The notes: generated from the sequence alone by a model not told the origin. A DNA stretch of 64,000 bases from Roseiarcus sp963767245 (GCA_963767245.1 CAVYDG010000008.1:13536-77535), one strand, 5' to 3'. Shown: positions 17,874-27,166, numbered from the stretch's first letter. A program made the numbers and translations.

Positions 17874-18584
17874 TCAGCGCCTGGCGGCGGCCAGCACCGG
17901 CCCGCAGCCCGCGCCCTGCACGATCGCCGCCTCGGCCAAGCCTTGCTCGCTCCCGCCCGGCACGGCAAAGGTCGCCGCTTCGCCCCGCCATTTGCCCAAG
18001 AGGACCATTTCGCGCACGACGTCCTTATAGGGCAGCGTATGGCCGGCGTTTTCGCCGCGCGGGATCGCGACCTCGACGGTGCGGGGAATGTAGCGCGCGA
18101 GCCAGACGTCGGCGCCGCCCGAAGGCGCAGCCCCTGCCCCGACCGTCACCGCGCCGCCGGAGAAGCCGACATTCGGCCCGCCCGAGCCGCGGTCGCCGCG
18201 GCTCATCAGGCCGGAAAGCGCGCCCGGTTCGAGCGCGTCGCCCTCGACCCGGCCGTTGACCACCACCTGCGGCGTATAGACGCCGTCGCGCGCAAACGCT
18301 CTGGCATAGGCGTATTGGCGCTCTGTCCAGGCGGCCTTGGAGAAGGTGTCCTTCCACCCGAGCCGATCCCAGTAGTCGACCTCAAAGGCGAGAGCGAGCA
18401 CGTCCGGCCGATCGCTGACCGCCCCCACATTGGCCTCCGCCGGCGGACACGACGAGCAGCCCTGGCTCTGGAACAGTTCGACCACGGTCGGATGCGCCGC
18501 GTCGGCGGCAAGCGCCGGCCGCAACGGCAAGGCGAGCGTCGCCAGCGCCGCGACGCAAACTCCCGTTTTGAACCAGTGAGCCAT
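17874..18584 (-). CDS. DUF1223 secreted thioredoxin-like protein
   Basis: 236 residues. A signal peptide (TGVCVAALATLALPLRPALA) is followed by a thioredoxin-like domain with the CxxC motif SQGCSSCPPAEAN, and by PQVVVNGRVEG, the cis-Pro-containing region of the fold. The conserved C-terminus is AEAAIVQGAGCGPVLAAARR. It probably acts in periplasmic redox chemistry; the exact substrate is unknown. ATG 18584 has GAGGAGG upstream. Divergent from rsmE. A second, broken copy of its 3' end lies at 14942-15040. Confidence 0.9.
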   Translation of the reverse strand: MAHWFKTGVCVAALATLALPLRPALAADAAHPTVVELFQSQGCSSCPPAEANVGAVSDRPDVLALAFEVDYWDRLGWKDTFSKAAWTERQYAYARAFARDGVYTPQVVVNGRVEGDALEPGALSGLMSRGDRGSGGPNVGFSGGAVTVGAGAAPSGGADVWLARYIPRTVEVAIPRGENAGHTLPYKDVVREMVLLGKWRGEAATFAVPGGSEQGLAEAAIVQGAGCGPVLAAARR

Positions 18585-18717
18585 GGGTATCCTCCTCGCG
18601 CGAAGCCGGCGGTCACGGAAATACGCCGCTGAAAGCCGCATTCGCCGCCCTTGCGGGATTTGTTACCCGCCGAACGGCGATGGCGCCCGGCGCCCGGGCG
18701 GGCTAAGGGGACACGGG

Positions 18718-19464
18718 ATGGCCCGAACCGATTTCCGCACCCCCCGGCTCTATGTCGAAGCGCCGCTCGCCGCGGGCGCCGAGGTCAGGCTCGACCCGCA
18801 GCAGACGAATTACCTTCTCAGCGTGCTGCGGCTTAAGGCGGACGCGCGCGTGCTCCTGTTCAATGGCCGCGACGGCGAATTCATGAGCGCGCTCGCCCGG
18901 GCTACGCGCAAGAACGCCTCGTTGATCGTCGGCCAACAAACGCGGCCGCAAGAGGCGCCGCAGGACGTCGACTATCTGTTCGCGCCGCTCAAGCATGCCC
19001 GCCTCGACTATATGGCGCAGAAGGCGGTGGAGATGGGCGCCCGGCGGTTCATGCCGGTGATCACCCGCCGCACCCAGGCCGCGCGCGTCAATCTCGAGCG
19101 TCTGCGCGCCAACGCGATCGAAGCTTGCGAGCAATGCGGCGTGATCTGGATGCCGGAGGTCGCCGCGCCCGAGACGCTCGAAAAGACACTTCTCCGTTGG
19201 CCTTCCGATCGGCTCATGGTCTTCTGCGATGAGGAGGCGCCGCAGGCGAGTCCGCTCGACGCGCTCGCCGACATCCGCGCCGGGAGCGGCGTCGGCCTCC
19301 TCGTCGGCCCGGAAGGCGGCTTCGACGATGACGAGCGGGCGGCGATCCTCGCTACGCCGCGGATCCTGCGCCTGAGCCTCGGGCCCCGCATCCTGCGCGC
19401 CGATACGGCGGCGGTGGCGGCGCTGGCGCTCATCCAGGCCACGCTCGGCGATTGGCCGAAGTGA
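18718..19464 (+). CDS. rsmE: 16S rRNA (uracil-1498-N3)-methyltransferase RsmE
   Basis: 248 residues, normal length. SPOUT (trefoil-knot) methyltransferase that modifies U1498 of 16S rRNA with AdoMet. The N-terminal PUA-like part (RLYVEAPLAAGAEVRL, YLLSVLRLKADARVLLFNG) is followed by DYLFAPLKHARLDYMAQK. The knot motifs are LLVGPEGGFDDDE and LSLGPRILRADTAAVAAL. ATG 18718 is preceded by AAGGGG. Intact. Confidence 0.96.
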   Translation: MARTDFRTPRLYVEAPLAAGAEVRLDPQQTNYLLSVLRLKADARVLLFNGRDGEFMSALARATRKNASLIVGQQTRPQEAPQDVDYLFAPLKHARLDYMAQKAVEMGARRFMPVITRRTQAARVNLERLRANAIEACEQCGVIWMPEVAAPETLEKTLLRWPSDRLMVFCDEEAPQASPLDALADIRAGSGVGLLVGPEGGFDDDERAAILATPRILRLSLGPRILRADTAAVAALALIQATLGDWPK

Positions 19465-19537
19465 CGCGCGCCAACGTTTCCGGCTGGTTCGCAGACCGCC
19501 ATTTTGCCGCCACGATCCGGCTTCATCCCGGTTGGCG

Positions 19538-19918
19538 ATGAATCGACATCGTTTCGGGAGGCGGCAAGGCGTCACGCGGGCGGCGCGCCTGGCTTGGGGA
19601 CCGCTGCTCGCCTTCGTCATCGCCAGCCCAACTGCGGCTGGAGAGTTCGGCCGCTCAACTCCTGCGGCAGGCGTCGCCCATCCCGCGCGCTGCGATGGCG
19701 CAAACGGCGATTGTCGACGCATCAGCGGCTATGTCGCGGCTGGAGGAGGCTTTCAGCCTGCGGCGGAGACGGGGGCTATTCCGACCCCGTTCGGCCCGCT
19801 GGACCCGCCAAAATTCATGGGCGCCATGCGCGCCGCGGGCGGGGCGCTGATCCAAGCTCCCGCCGCCGGCCTCGAACGCATTTTCGCCGGCCCCAGCCCC
19901 GCCGACGAGGCGCGCTGA
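19538..19918 (+). CDS. Short secreted hypothetical protein
   Basis: About 126 residues with a plausible signal peptide (LAWGPLLAFVIASPTAAG) and a short mature part containing CDGANGDCRRISGYV. The latter resembles the N-terminal C...C..ISGYV pattern of alphaproteobacterial porins, but no barrel follows. The tail is Ala/Pro-rich. It could be a small exported protein or a fragment. Start choice between 19532 (TTG) and 19538 (ATG) is not decided by a strong ribosome-binding site. Confidence 0.5.
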   Translation: MNRHRFGRRQGVTRAARLAWGPLLAFVIASPTAAGEFGRSTPAAGVAHPARCDGANGDCRRISGYVAAGGGFQPAAETGAIPTPFGPLDPPKFMGAMRAAGGALIQAPAAGLERIFAGPSPADEAR

Positions 19919-19934
19919 AAGCGCCTCACGGCCT

Positions 19935-21305
19935 CTAAAAAGCCGCCTCGTCGAAGGCCGGATCGACCGACCGGCCCCAGGGCCCTTCGTAGCGCGCGAT
20001 CCAATGCCGGGCCGGCTCGCGGCCGCTCTCCGCGATCGCTTCCAGGGGTCGAAGGAGGACCGCCTCGTCCTCGCCGCGCGCATTGAGCCTGCGGCGCCGC
20101 TTCAAGCCACCGCGCACGATCGCCAGCATATCGGTCGCCACCGCTTGCAAATCGCGGCCGCCGATTTCGGCGGCGAGGCCGAGCAGCGGCGCCTCGTCGC
20201 GCAGCTTCTGCCGGTCCTGCGCGCTCCAGCCCTCGATCAGCGCCTCGGCCGAGCGCAGCGCCTCCGGATCGTAATAGAGCCCAGCCATCAGCGCCGCGAG
20301 CGCGACGATGCGCTCGGGCGGGCCGACGTCGGCCCCGCGCATTTCGAGATAGCGCTTGAGCCGCACCTCGGGGAAGATCGAGGACAGGTGGTTCGCCCAA
20401 TCGGCCATGGTGGCGCGCTCGCCCGGCGCCTGCTTGAGCCGGCCGGCGAGCAGGTCGCGAAAGCTCGCTCCCGCAACATCCTGATAATGGTCGCCGCGCT
20501 TGAGGAAATAAAGCGGCACGTCGAGCGCATAGTCGACATAACGCTCGAACCCCATGCCAGGCTCGAACACGAACGAAAGCATGCCGGTGCGGGCTGGGTC
20601 GGTATGGCGCCAGATCTCCGAGCGCGCCGAGACCAGCCCGTTGAGCTTGCCGTCGGTGAACGGCGAATTGGCGAATAGCGCCGTGATCGCCGGCTGCAGC
20701 GCCAGGCCGACGCGCATTTTGGCCACCATGTCCCGTTCGCTCATGAAATCGAGATTGGCCTGGACGGTCGCGGTGCGAAACATCATGTCGAGGCCGCGGG
20801 CGCCGACTTTGGGCATGTAGCGGGCCATGATCGCGTAGCGGTGCTTGGGCATGACCGGCGTCTCGGCCAGCGACCATTTGGGGCTCATGCCGAGCGTCAG
20901 AAAGCCGATCCCCAGCGGGTCGGCGACCGAGCGGGCGACGGTCAAATGACGATCGAGCTCGACGGCGGTCAGGTGCGCGTCGTCGAGCGGCGCCCCCGAA
21001 AGTTCGAACTGCCCCCCCGGCTCGAGCGAGATGGCGCCCCCGCCATTCGCATCATAGAGGCCGATCAGGTTGTCGCCGTCCTTAATTCCGTCCCAGCCGA
21101 GCCGCTTCTGCATGCCTTCGAGCAGCGCCCGGATGCCCCGGTCGCCGCCATAGGGGACGGGCGAACAAGCGGCGCGGTAGAACGGTATTTTCTCGTGCTC
21201 GGTGCCGATCAGGAATGGACCCGCCGGCTTGCAGCCCGATTCGAGCCACGCGACCAGAGCGTCGCGCGATTCGACAACCTCACTATCGACGACGTCGCGA
21301 GCCAT
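19935..21305 (-). CDS. gshA: Glutamate-cysteine ligase (class II, plant/alphaproteobacterial type)
   Basis: 456 residues. First step of glutathione synthesis: ATP-dependent joining of L-glutamate and L-cysteine. Family blocks: IGTEHEKIPFYR, GGGAISLEPGGQFELSG (substrate/Mg site), TLGMSPKWSL, MFRTATVQANLDF, EIWRHTDPARTGML and FPEVRLKRYLEMRGAD. ATG 21305 (MARDVV) is preferred over 21317. The abundance of GSTs and a MAPEG protein in this window fits a glutathione-using organism. Intact. Confidence 0.96.
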   Translation of the reverse strand: MARDVVDSEVVESRDALVAWLESGCKPAGPFLIGTEHEKIPFYRAACSPVPYGGDRGIRALLEGMQKRLGWDGIKDGDNLIGLYDANGGGAISLEPGGQFELSGAPLDDAHLTAVELDRHLTVARSVADPLGIGFLTLGMSPKWSLAETPVMPKHRYAIMARYMPKVGARGLDMMFRTATVQANLDFMSERDMVAKMRVGLALQPAITALFANSPFTDGKLNGLVSARSEIWRHTDPARTGMLSFVFEPGMGFERYVDYALDVPLYFLKRGDHYQDVAGASFRDLLAGRLKQAPGERATMADWANHLSSIFPEVRLKRYLEMRGADVGPPERIVALAALMAGLYYDPEALRSAEALIEGWSAQDRQKLRDEAPLLGLAAEIGGRDLQAVATDMLAIVRGGLKRRRRLNARGEDEAVLLRPLEAIAESGREPARHWIARYEGPWGRSVDPAFDEAAF

Positions 21306-21428
21306 GCAGGCGCTCATCCCAGCGGCCGGCGAACCGGCGACCCGGCTAGATAGTCGCGCCGCCCTGACAATGCAACGAAGGCGCGTCCGGCCGACGCCTT
21401 CAAATGCGACGCCGGCCGTCGCGTCGCC

Positions 21429-22130
21429 TTAGATCCCGGTCCCCGGCGGCGGTTGGGTGAACGACTGGGCAATCGCGCTCATGGCCGCCTGATGAGCCTG
21501 GGCGACCTGCACGCCGGAGACGAACATTGCGCTCAAGGTCGCCAACCCTGCCGCAAGCGCTGCCGTCTCGGAATTTGCTGTTGCATGCGCGCCGCCGAAC
21601 ACCGAGCCGATCATCGAGCCGAAGAGGCCGCCCGAACTCGCCGTCGGCACAGCCGGACCAAGGCCGCCCGGAGCAGCTGCTGCGTTGGCCAGTTGGCCGA
21701 GAACGCCGGAAAGCCCCTGATTGGCCATCGAATGCGCAAGTCCGCCGATCAGCATCGAAGCGACCGCCGGCAGCATCGCCCGGATCGTGTCGGCGCTCAC
21801 GCCTGATACCTCCGCGACATGAGCAATGATCTGGTCGATTGCCTCAGACGAACCGAACAACGGGCCGAGCACGGAGCCGCCGAGCCCGCCAGCGCCTGCC
21901 GTCTGGGAGGGATCGGAATATGACGCGGCGTGCGCGCCGCTCGCCAGTTCGCTGAGCACCGCGCCGATTGCGGCGGGATTGGCGGCGATCTGCGTCAGGG
22001 CGGCCGAAAACGCCGGGATCATCGCCTGGACGGCGGCCTCGGCGGCCCCCGGCGCAAGTCCGAACTGGGCGCCGAGATTGGCGACCGCCTGGCCGCCCTG
22101 GGCGCCGTGCAGGATGTCGTTGAGCGTCAT
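21429..22130 (-). CDS. DUF937 domain protein
   Basis: 233 residues, Ala/Gly-rich. Two DUF937-like halves are seen: an N-terminal GAAEAAVQAMIPAFSAALTQ block and a second, TIRAMLPAVASMLIGGL with GLSGVLGQLANA. The family is widespread and of unknown role (YidB-like). Its start overlaps the stop of the MATE gene upstream (ATGA), so the two are co-transcribed and translationally coupled. Confidence 0.85.
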   Translation of the reverse strand: MTLNDILHGAQGGQAVANLGAQFGLAPGAAEAAVQAMIPAFSAALTQIAANPAAIGAVLSELASGAHAASYSDPSQTAGAGGLGGSVLGPLFGSSEAIDQIIAHVAEVSGVSADTIRAMLPAVASMLIGGLAHSMANQGLSGVLGQLANAAAAPGGLGPAVPTASSGGLFGSMIGSVFGGAHATANSETAALAAGLATLSAMFVSGVQVAQAHQAAMSAIAQSFTQPPPGTGI

Positions 22131-23548
22131 GGCGTTCTTGCTCCTCGTTGCTCGATCGCAACCGCGGGCCGCGCCGCTGCGTGATCGCCGCCGTCGATGG
22201 CCTTGGCCAACCGCCACGTCACCGCATAGGCCGTCGCGACGGCCATGAGGCCGAAGACGGCGGCGCCAAGGGCGAAGCCAAGGAGCCCGCCCTGCACCCC
22301 ACCATAACGCACGCCAACGGTCACGAACGGAATTGTCCCGAGCGTCGCCCGCGCCCAGTTGAAGGCCATCGATAGCAGGGGAAAGCCAAGATTGTTGAAC
22401 GCGGCGTTTGCGACGAACAGGCACGCCAGGAAGAGCCACGCGGAAACTCCGTAGCGGCAGAAGAAGGCGACATATTGCGCGCTCTCGCCCTTGGCGTCGA
22501 AGGCGGCGATCAGAGCTGGCGCGGCAAGCGCGAGCAACGCCCATGCAAAGAGAACGTAGCCGATCGACAGGATGAAAGAATTGGTCAGAGCCCGTTGCAC
22601 CCTTCCCAGGAGTTTCGCGCCCACATTCTGCCCGATGATCGGACCGATCGACCCGCTAAGGGCGAAGATCACTCCGAACGCGACCGGAGTGACGCGGTCG
22701 ATGATCGCGTAAGCCGCAATCGCCGCCTCGCCCAGATCGGAGAAGACCCTGAGCGTATAGGCCGAGCTGACCGGCGCCGCCATATTCGCCATGATCGCCG
22801 GAAAGCCGATCGCCATGATCGGGCCGAAATCGCCGCGCGCAGCGTTGAGCTTGGGCCGCGCGACAAGATCGTGGACGCCGACCGCGCCCTGCCAGCCGAC
22901 GGCGAGCAGGATGAGGCGCGAAAGGACCGTCGCCCAGGCCGCGCCATAGACCCCGAGACCGAAGCCGAAAATGAGCAGCGGGTCGAGAAAGGCAGTGGCG
23001 ATCCCGGCCGACAAGGTCACGTACATCGCCCGCCGGGCGTCACCGACGGCGCGCAACACGCCGGACAGCGCCAACCCGACTGCGAGCGGAACATTGGCCG
23101 GAATGCTGATAGCGATGAACTTCGAGGCGACTTCGGCCGGTTCGCCGTGGGCGTGCAGCACCGTCACCAGGGCCCAATCGCGAAAGACGAATACTGCGGC
23201 CGCCATCGCGGCCGACAGGATCGCGGTAATCACAAGCGCCGACGCCGCAAGTCGGCGGGCGCGCGGCCGGTCGCCGGCCCCGAGGGCGCGGGAGACCGTG
23301 GCCGAGGCGGCGATGGTGAGGCCGATATTGATCGACATGACGAAGAACGTCGTCAAGCCGACGTAGCCGACGGCGGCCTTGAACGCCTGATCGCCGAGTT
23401 TCGACACCCAGAACAGCGACAGGAGATCGACGACGAACACCGCCATCAAGCCGATCGCCCCGGTCGCGGTCATCACCGCGACGTGGCGCATCAGCGACCC
23501 GTGCGTGAACACGGGCCGCCTGTCGCGCGCGGCTTCAGGGCCGTTCAA
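22127..23548 (-). CDS. MATE-family multidrug efflux transporter
   Basis: About 473 residues, 12 predicted membrane segments in two MatE halves. Blocks: VAVMTATGAIGLMAVFVVDL (segment 1), GDRPRARRLAASALV, ALSGVLRAVGDARRAM, IMAIGFPAIMANMAAPVSSA (start of half 2), SGSIGPIIGQNVGAKLLGRV. It would export cationic drugs with Na+ or H+ influx. The frame extends to 23680, but TTG 23548 with AGGAAG upstream fits the family N-terminus better. It overlaps the DUF937 gene downstream. Confidence 0.9.
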   Translation of the reverse strand: MNGPEAARDRRPVFTHGSLMRHVAVMTATGAIGLMAVFVVDLLSLFWVSKLGDQAFKAAVGYVGLTTFFVMSINIGLTIAASATVSRALGAGDRPRARRLAASALVITAILSAAMAAAVFVFRDWALVTVLHAHGEPAEVASKFIAISIPANVPLAVGLALSGVLRAVGDARRAMYVTLSAGIATAFLDPLLIFGFGLGVYGAAWATVLSRLILLAVGWQGAVGVHDLVARPKLNAARGDFGPIMAIGFPAIMANMAAPVSSAYTLRVFSDLGEAAIAAYAIIDRVTPVAFGVIFALSGSIGPIIGQNVGAKLLGRVQRALTNSFILSIGYVLFAWALLALAAPALIAAFDAKGESAQYVAFFCRYGVSAWLFLACLFVANAAFNNLGFPLLSMAFNWARATLGTIPFVTVGVRYGGVQGGLLGFALGAAVFGLMAVATAYAVTWRLAKAIDGGDHAAARPAVAIEQRGARTP

Positions 23549-23733
23549 CCGAGCTTCCTGTTTCGTTAGTGTCGCGTCTCTTAGAGCCTGGCGACTGCGG
23601 AAGCTAGAGCGAACCCACGCCGCGTCGCCTTCCCGGCCCGGTCGCGACGTCAGGGCGCGGACGCGGTATCGAACCTCCATCGCGCCAAACGCGCGCTTTC
23701 GTTAGAGTATGATGCAATCAGGTCGAACGCGGT

Positions 23734-23827
23734 CGTCACTGCGAGGAGCGAAGCGACGAAGCAATCCATGGATCGTTAGGCGCTCGACGTTCCCTTGGAT
23801 TGCTTCGCTTCGCTCCTCGCAATGACG
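23734..23827 (+). repeat. Long inverted repeat (REP/BIME-like)
   Basis: Arms of about 32 bases (CTGCGAGGAGCGAAGCGACG..., and its complement ending GCGAAGCAATCCA/TGGATTGCTTCGC) flank a 27-base loop between the MATE gene and the next gene. Such palindromes are dispersed in Rhizobiales genomes. Here it could also end converging transcripts. The outer arm resembles 9251-9312. Confidence 0.85.
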
Positions 23828-23856
23828 GGCGCGAGTCGACCTCAAATCATCGCGCG

Positions 23857-25014
23857 CTAGGGCGCGTGGAGCGGTTGCGTCAGGAACCGTTCGCGCGAGG
23901 CGAGCAGCGGCGGCTCATCCTCGACTGACGAAGCCGCCGGTCGTTCCGCCACCATTGTCCGCAGGACATCGAATCCAGCCGTAAAGTTCGCCTCAAGTGT
24001 GGACCTCACGCGCTCATAAAACGGCAGATCCTTCGGCTTCGGCTTCGCGATGCGGAATTCGAAGTGGGTTCCGCCGTCGCTGGCGTCGTCGAACGTATAG
24101 GAGAACAGGATTTTCGGGGCGCCCGGGATCGGCAGGAGCGCCGTGAGCGTCACATGGTCGAACGGGCGCCAGTCAATGATGTCCTCGATGACCCGTCCTT
24201 GCCGTGCAAGCAGTGGTTCTGGGTCCCCGCGCCGCGCGGCGCCCCTGCGCATTGTTCTCGACGACGCCGTCCCTTCGCTGCCAGCGGGCGTGGTGCTGAG
24301 GCGAGGTGACAAGGTCCCACACCGCTTGCCTCGGCGCGGCGAAATCCTCTCTATGACCATATAGGCGCCGGCGCGCTGAACGAGGCTGCGCGCCGTCTCC
24401 ATTTCCCGCGTCCATGCCTGCTCGAGATCGCTCACCAGCACTTCGTTTCGCCGATGTGCTCGATCGCCTCGGCATGCTCTTGAAGACCCTGGGCGATAGG
24501 ATCGATCCCCATCGCCCACACGCAGGCGTCGGAGTAGAGCGCATAGGCGTGCGGGCCGAACGTCTTGCCGACGTCGTTCTTGAGCAGGCGGTGGACGAGA
24601 ATCACGTCCTGACCGGCGAGCTCCTCGCGGCCTGACATCTTTTGCCGGATGAATTCGCCGTGATGAACCACGAACTTGACGTCGAGGTTCTGCATCCGGG
24701 TACAGGCCTGGCACTCGCAACTGCTGGCCTGCTTGATGCTGCGGAGCCGCTCGCGGAAGGCAAAATGGGCCTGTTCGATCCCATCCTGCAGGAGCGCTCC
24801 ATCGACTTTATCGGGCGAGCGCGTAGACGAAGGCCGCGTCACCTTCAAACTTGGCGAGCCGGAACGGCGGACGCAACGCCCTGACCAGAGTGTCCATGCT
24901 GTCGGCGATGATGTCCTGGGCATGGTCGAGTTCGACGCCGGACACGAAGTTCGTGTAGCCGGATATGTCGGCGATCGCGAAACAGGCCCTCTCCGCCTGC
25001 GGGAGCATTGCCAC
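23857..25014 (-). pseudogene. Nucleotide-cyclase-like DUF2652 domain plus SRPBCC domain, multiple frameshifts
   Basis: Assembled from several frames. 25014-24830 encodes a cyclase-like start (ACFAIADISGYTNFVSG, then FRLAKFEGDAAFVYA). 24830-24435 has CECQACTRMQNLDVKFVVHHG and EELAGQDVILVHRLLKNDVG. 24430-24340 has LEQAWTREMETARSLVQRAG. The SRPBCC/polyketide-cyclase-like part follows, with APRQAVWDLVTSPQHHARWQ, IIDWRPFDHVTL and KILFSYTFDDA. Frame changes lie near 24825, 24440, 24335 and 24215. The family is a cytoplasmic sensor-like protein of unknown ligand. At least four indels argue for decay or poor sequence here. Confidence 0.75.
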
Positions 25015-25180
25015 GGCTCCGATTCGATCCGCGGCGGAGGCGCGACGGCCCCGGCCAGGAAGGATCCCGATTTAGCACGCGACAATCGAATGAGCGAATG
25101 CGCTGCGATGTCGATTTGCGCTTCGCGGCGCAGTCAATCCGTGGTTTGCGCGATTCTTGGCGACTGCGGTTGATTCAGGG

Positions 25181-26065
25181 TCAACGCCACCCCCCGTTCG
25201 GAATGTCCAAGCGCTTGCCATGACGTTGAAAGAGTTGCGCGACCAGCACCGCTAAAACATTCGGTTGACCGACCTGGCGGGGCTCCGCGCGCCCATGACT
25301 GTGATACGCTGGCTCCACTGACTTTGCGACTACAATGTCGCGTGGTCTTGGCGGCGGCAGCGGCGAACTCGCAGCGGCCTCAACCGGCTGGGGCGGCGAG
25401 GCGGGCTCCGTCTCGACCATGACCTGCGGCGGCGCCCCGTTGACTGGCGCCTGCGTCGCCAAAAGAGAGGTCAGGGAATCCTCCGCGCCCTCAACCCGCT
25501 GGGACGGCGGTGGCTCCTTCGCGACCATGGCCGGCGGCGGCTCCGCGTCGACCGGCGTCTGCGTCGCCGCCGGAGATGGCGTCGATTGCTCACCGACTGC
25601 AACCGGCTGGGGCGACGCCGATGGCTCCTCCTCAACCATCACCGACGGAGGCGCAGGAGACGGCGCGAATCCCTCCGCACCCTCAGTCTGCGGAGGCGGC
25701 GGAGTGGACAGCAGCCGGTCGATCTCGGCCTGCGCGGCCTGCGCATGCGGCCCGTCGGCGTGGGCATCAAGAAACGCGCGCCAGCCGGCCAGCGATTCGG
25801 CATGCTGGGCTATGCGGTAATCGAGGTCTTCGGCGACGTTATCCGACGAGACCTTATCCACCCACAGCTTGTCCGACGCGGGCGCCAGCGCGGTCACGAC
25901 CGGGGCGACAATGTCTGAAGGCGAAAAGGTGCAGATGAGCGCGCCTGTCAGGGCTACCGCGAACAGCCATTTCGGCAGACGGGAGCTGCTACGGACCTGA
26001 TCCTCGTAGTCCCAAACGTCAGCGAGCAGTCGTTCAAGCTCCGTCCGGTTCTGAAGAGGCTCCAT
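25181..26065 (-). CDS. Membrane-anchored proline-rich hypothetical protein
   Basis: 294 residues. A short cytoplasmic N-terminus contains LERLLADVWDYEDQVRS, followed by one membrane helix (WLFAVALTGALICTF). A structured stretch has RIAQHAESLAGWRAFLDAHA and AAQAEIDRLLS. Then comes a Pro/Ser/Ala-rich region made of about three imperfect copies of a 45-50 residue unit containing MV.(E/K)EP..S.QPV and TP(V)DAEPP. I recognise no enzyme domain. It may span the periplasm. GC skew follows the surrounding genes. Confidence 0.65.
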   Translation of the reverse strand: MEPLQNRTELERLLADVWDYEDQVRSSSRLPKWLFAVALTGALICTFSPSDIVAPVVTALAPASDKLWVDKVSSDNVAEDLDYRIAQHAESLAGWRAFLDAHADGPHAQAAQAEIDRLLSTPPPPQTEGAEGFAPSPAPPSVMVEEEPSASPQPVAVGEQSTPSPAATQTPVDAEPPPAMVAKEPPPSQRVEGAEDSLTSLLATQAPVNGAPPQVMVETEPASPPQPVEAAASSPLPPPRPRDIVVAKSVEPAYHSHGRAEPRQVGQPNVLAVLVAQLFQRHGKRLDIPNGGWR

Positions 26066-26298
26066 GTCATCCTCCCGCTTCCGCTTGCTTGGGGCCGCAA
26101 AAAGCCCAAGACGAACCCATCAAAGCGGTCCTGGCGAGCGGGCGATGAAGCGCTCCTGCCCGCCTGCCAGTGGGCCAGGGCCAGTCGATCACTACAAGCG
26201 AGGTTATGGCAAGACGAATAAGTTGACCGGGATGAACGTGCAGAATAGACGCAGTAGAGTTCTGCCTCTTGGCCCTCGCGGACCGCCCCGACCTTCGA

Positions 26299-26766
26299 TC
26301 AAATCCCCAGCGCAACCAGAAGCGGCCAGACCGTGAGGTAGATCAGGATCAATGAGCCGATGGTCCAGAGCGTGGCGCGCATGTCGTGGGTCTGCGCGGT
26401 GAAATAGGCGGCGAAGTGCGCGAGCCTCGAGGCGACGTAGCCGTAGAGCAGGAACCGCGCGGCGATCAGCGACGGCTCGGTGAGGATGTAGAGGAAAGCG
26501 GCGACGAGGAAGAACGGAACATTCTCCAGATCGTTGAGCTGAATTCTGCGGATGCGGTCCACAGCCTCGTTGCGCTCGAGCTGCGTCGGGTCGGGGGTGG
26601 GATTGAGCGGCGTCTTTCGCAAATCCTCCGGCGAGCGGTATCCGCCTTTCACCTGCATCATCCGGACGACGGTGAGCCATGACATGGCCACGACCTTGAG
26701 GATCATTAGCGTCGCCGCGATGACATAGGTCGCGAACAGCGGATTTTGCAGACTGAGCTTGTCCAT
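26299..26766 (-). CDS. MAPEG-family membrane protein
   Basis: 155 residues, four membrane helices. The loop after helix 1 (RMMQVKGGYRSPEDL) and the signature RIQLNDLENVPFFLVAAFLY, with the conserved Arg-Asn-x-E-N-type glutathione-binding positions, place it with microsomal GST-1-like MAPEG proteins. Expected role: glutathione conjugation or peroxide reduction of lipophilic electrophiles in the inner membrane. Start ATG 26766. Divergent from the small secreted Cys protein. Intact. Confidence 0.9.
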   Translation of the reverse strand: MDKLSLQNPLFATYVIAATLMILKVVAMSWLTVVRMMQVKGGYRSPEDLRKTPLNPTPDPTQLERNEAVDRIRRIQLNDLENVPFFLVAAFLYILTEPSLIAARFLLYGYVASRLAHFAAYFTAQTHDMRATLWTIGSLILIYLTVWPLLVALGI

Positions 26767-26920
26767 GATCCGGCTCTGTACTTCAGGCGCTGCGCTGCGA
26801 CAAGGCTGCGCTGCGACGCCTGCGCTTACGGCAATGATTTCGTTTGACCGCCAATCGGCGGCGGCCCTATCAGGATGCGGCCCAAGGACCGCAAGGCCGG
26901 CGACGACGAAGGGAAACGCG

Positions 26921-27166
26921 ATGCGGATTCGTCAGTTCATAATTGTGTCAGCTCTTTCGCTCGCAGCGCTGTCGCTCGCAGGATCGAGCGCGCTGGCCCA
27001 GCAGGCGGAAGCGATGAAATATTGCAAGGCGGATGTCGCGCGGCTTTGCCCCGGCGTGCAGATGGGCGGGGGACGAATCATCGCCTGCCTGAAGGAGCAC
27101 AAGATGGAAGTCAGCGTCGGCTGCGCCAAGTTCCTGCAAGCGATGAAAGCCAAGATGGGCCAGTGA
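26921..27166 (+). CDS. Small secreted cysteine-rich-repeat protein
   Basis: 81 residues. Signal peptide IIVSALSLAALSLAGSSALA is followed by a Cys-rich-repeat (GLG1-like) unit with four Cys: MKYCKADVARLCPGVQMGGG and IACLKEHKMEVSVGCAKFL. Two disulfides are expected in the periplasm; the role is unknown. ATG 26921 is preceded by GAAGGGA. An earlier in-frame start at 26759 overlaps the MAPEG promoter region and is unlikely. Confidence 0.85.
   Translation: MRIRQFIIVSALSLAALSLAGSSALAQQAEAMKYCKADVARLCPGVQMGGGRIIACLKEHKMEVSVGCAKFLQAMKAKMGQ

Noticed and set aside
22475..23569. 364-codon plus-strand frame opposite the MATE transporter
   Set aside because: Extremely Arg/Asp-rich, no motif, fully covered by a well-supported membrane transporter.
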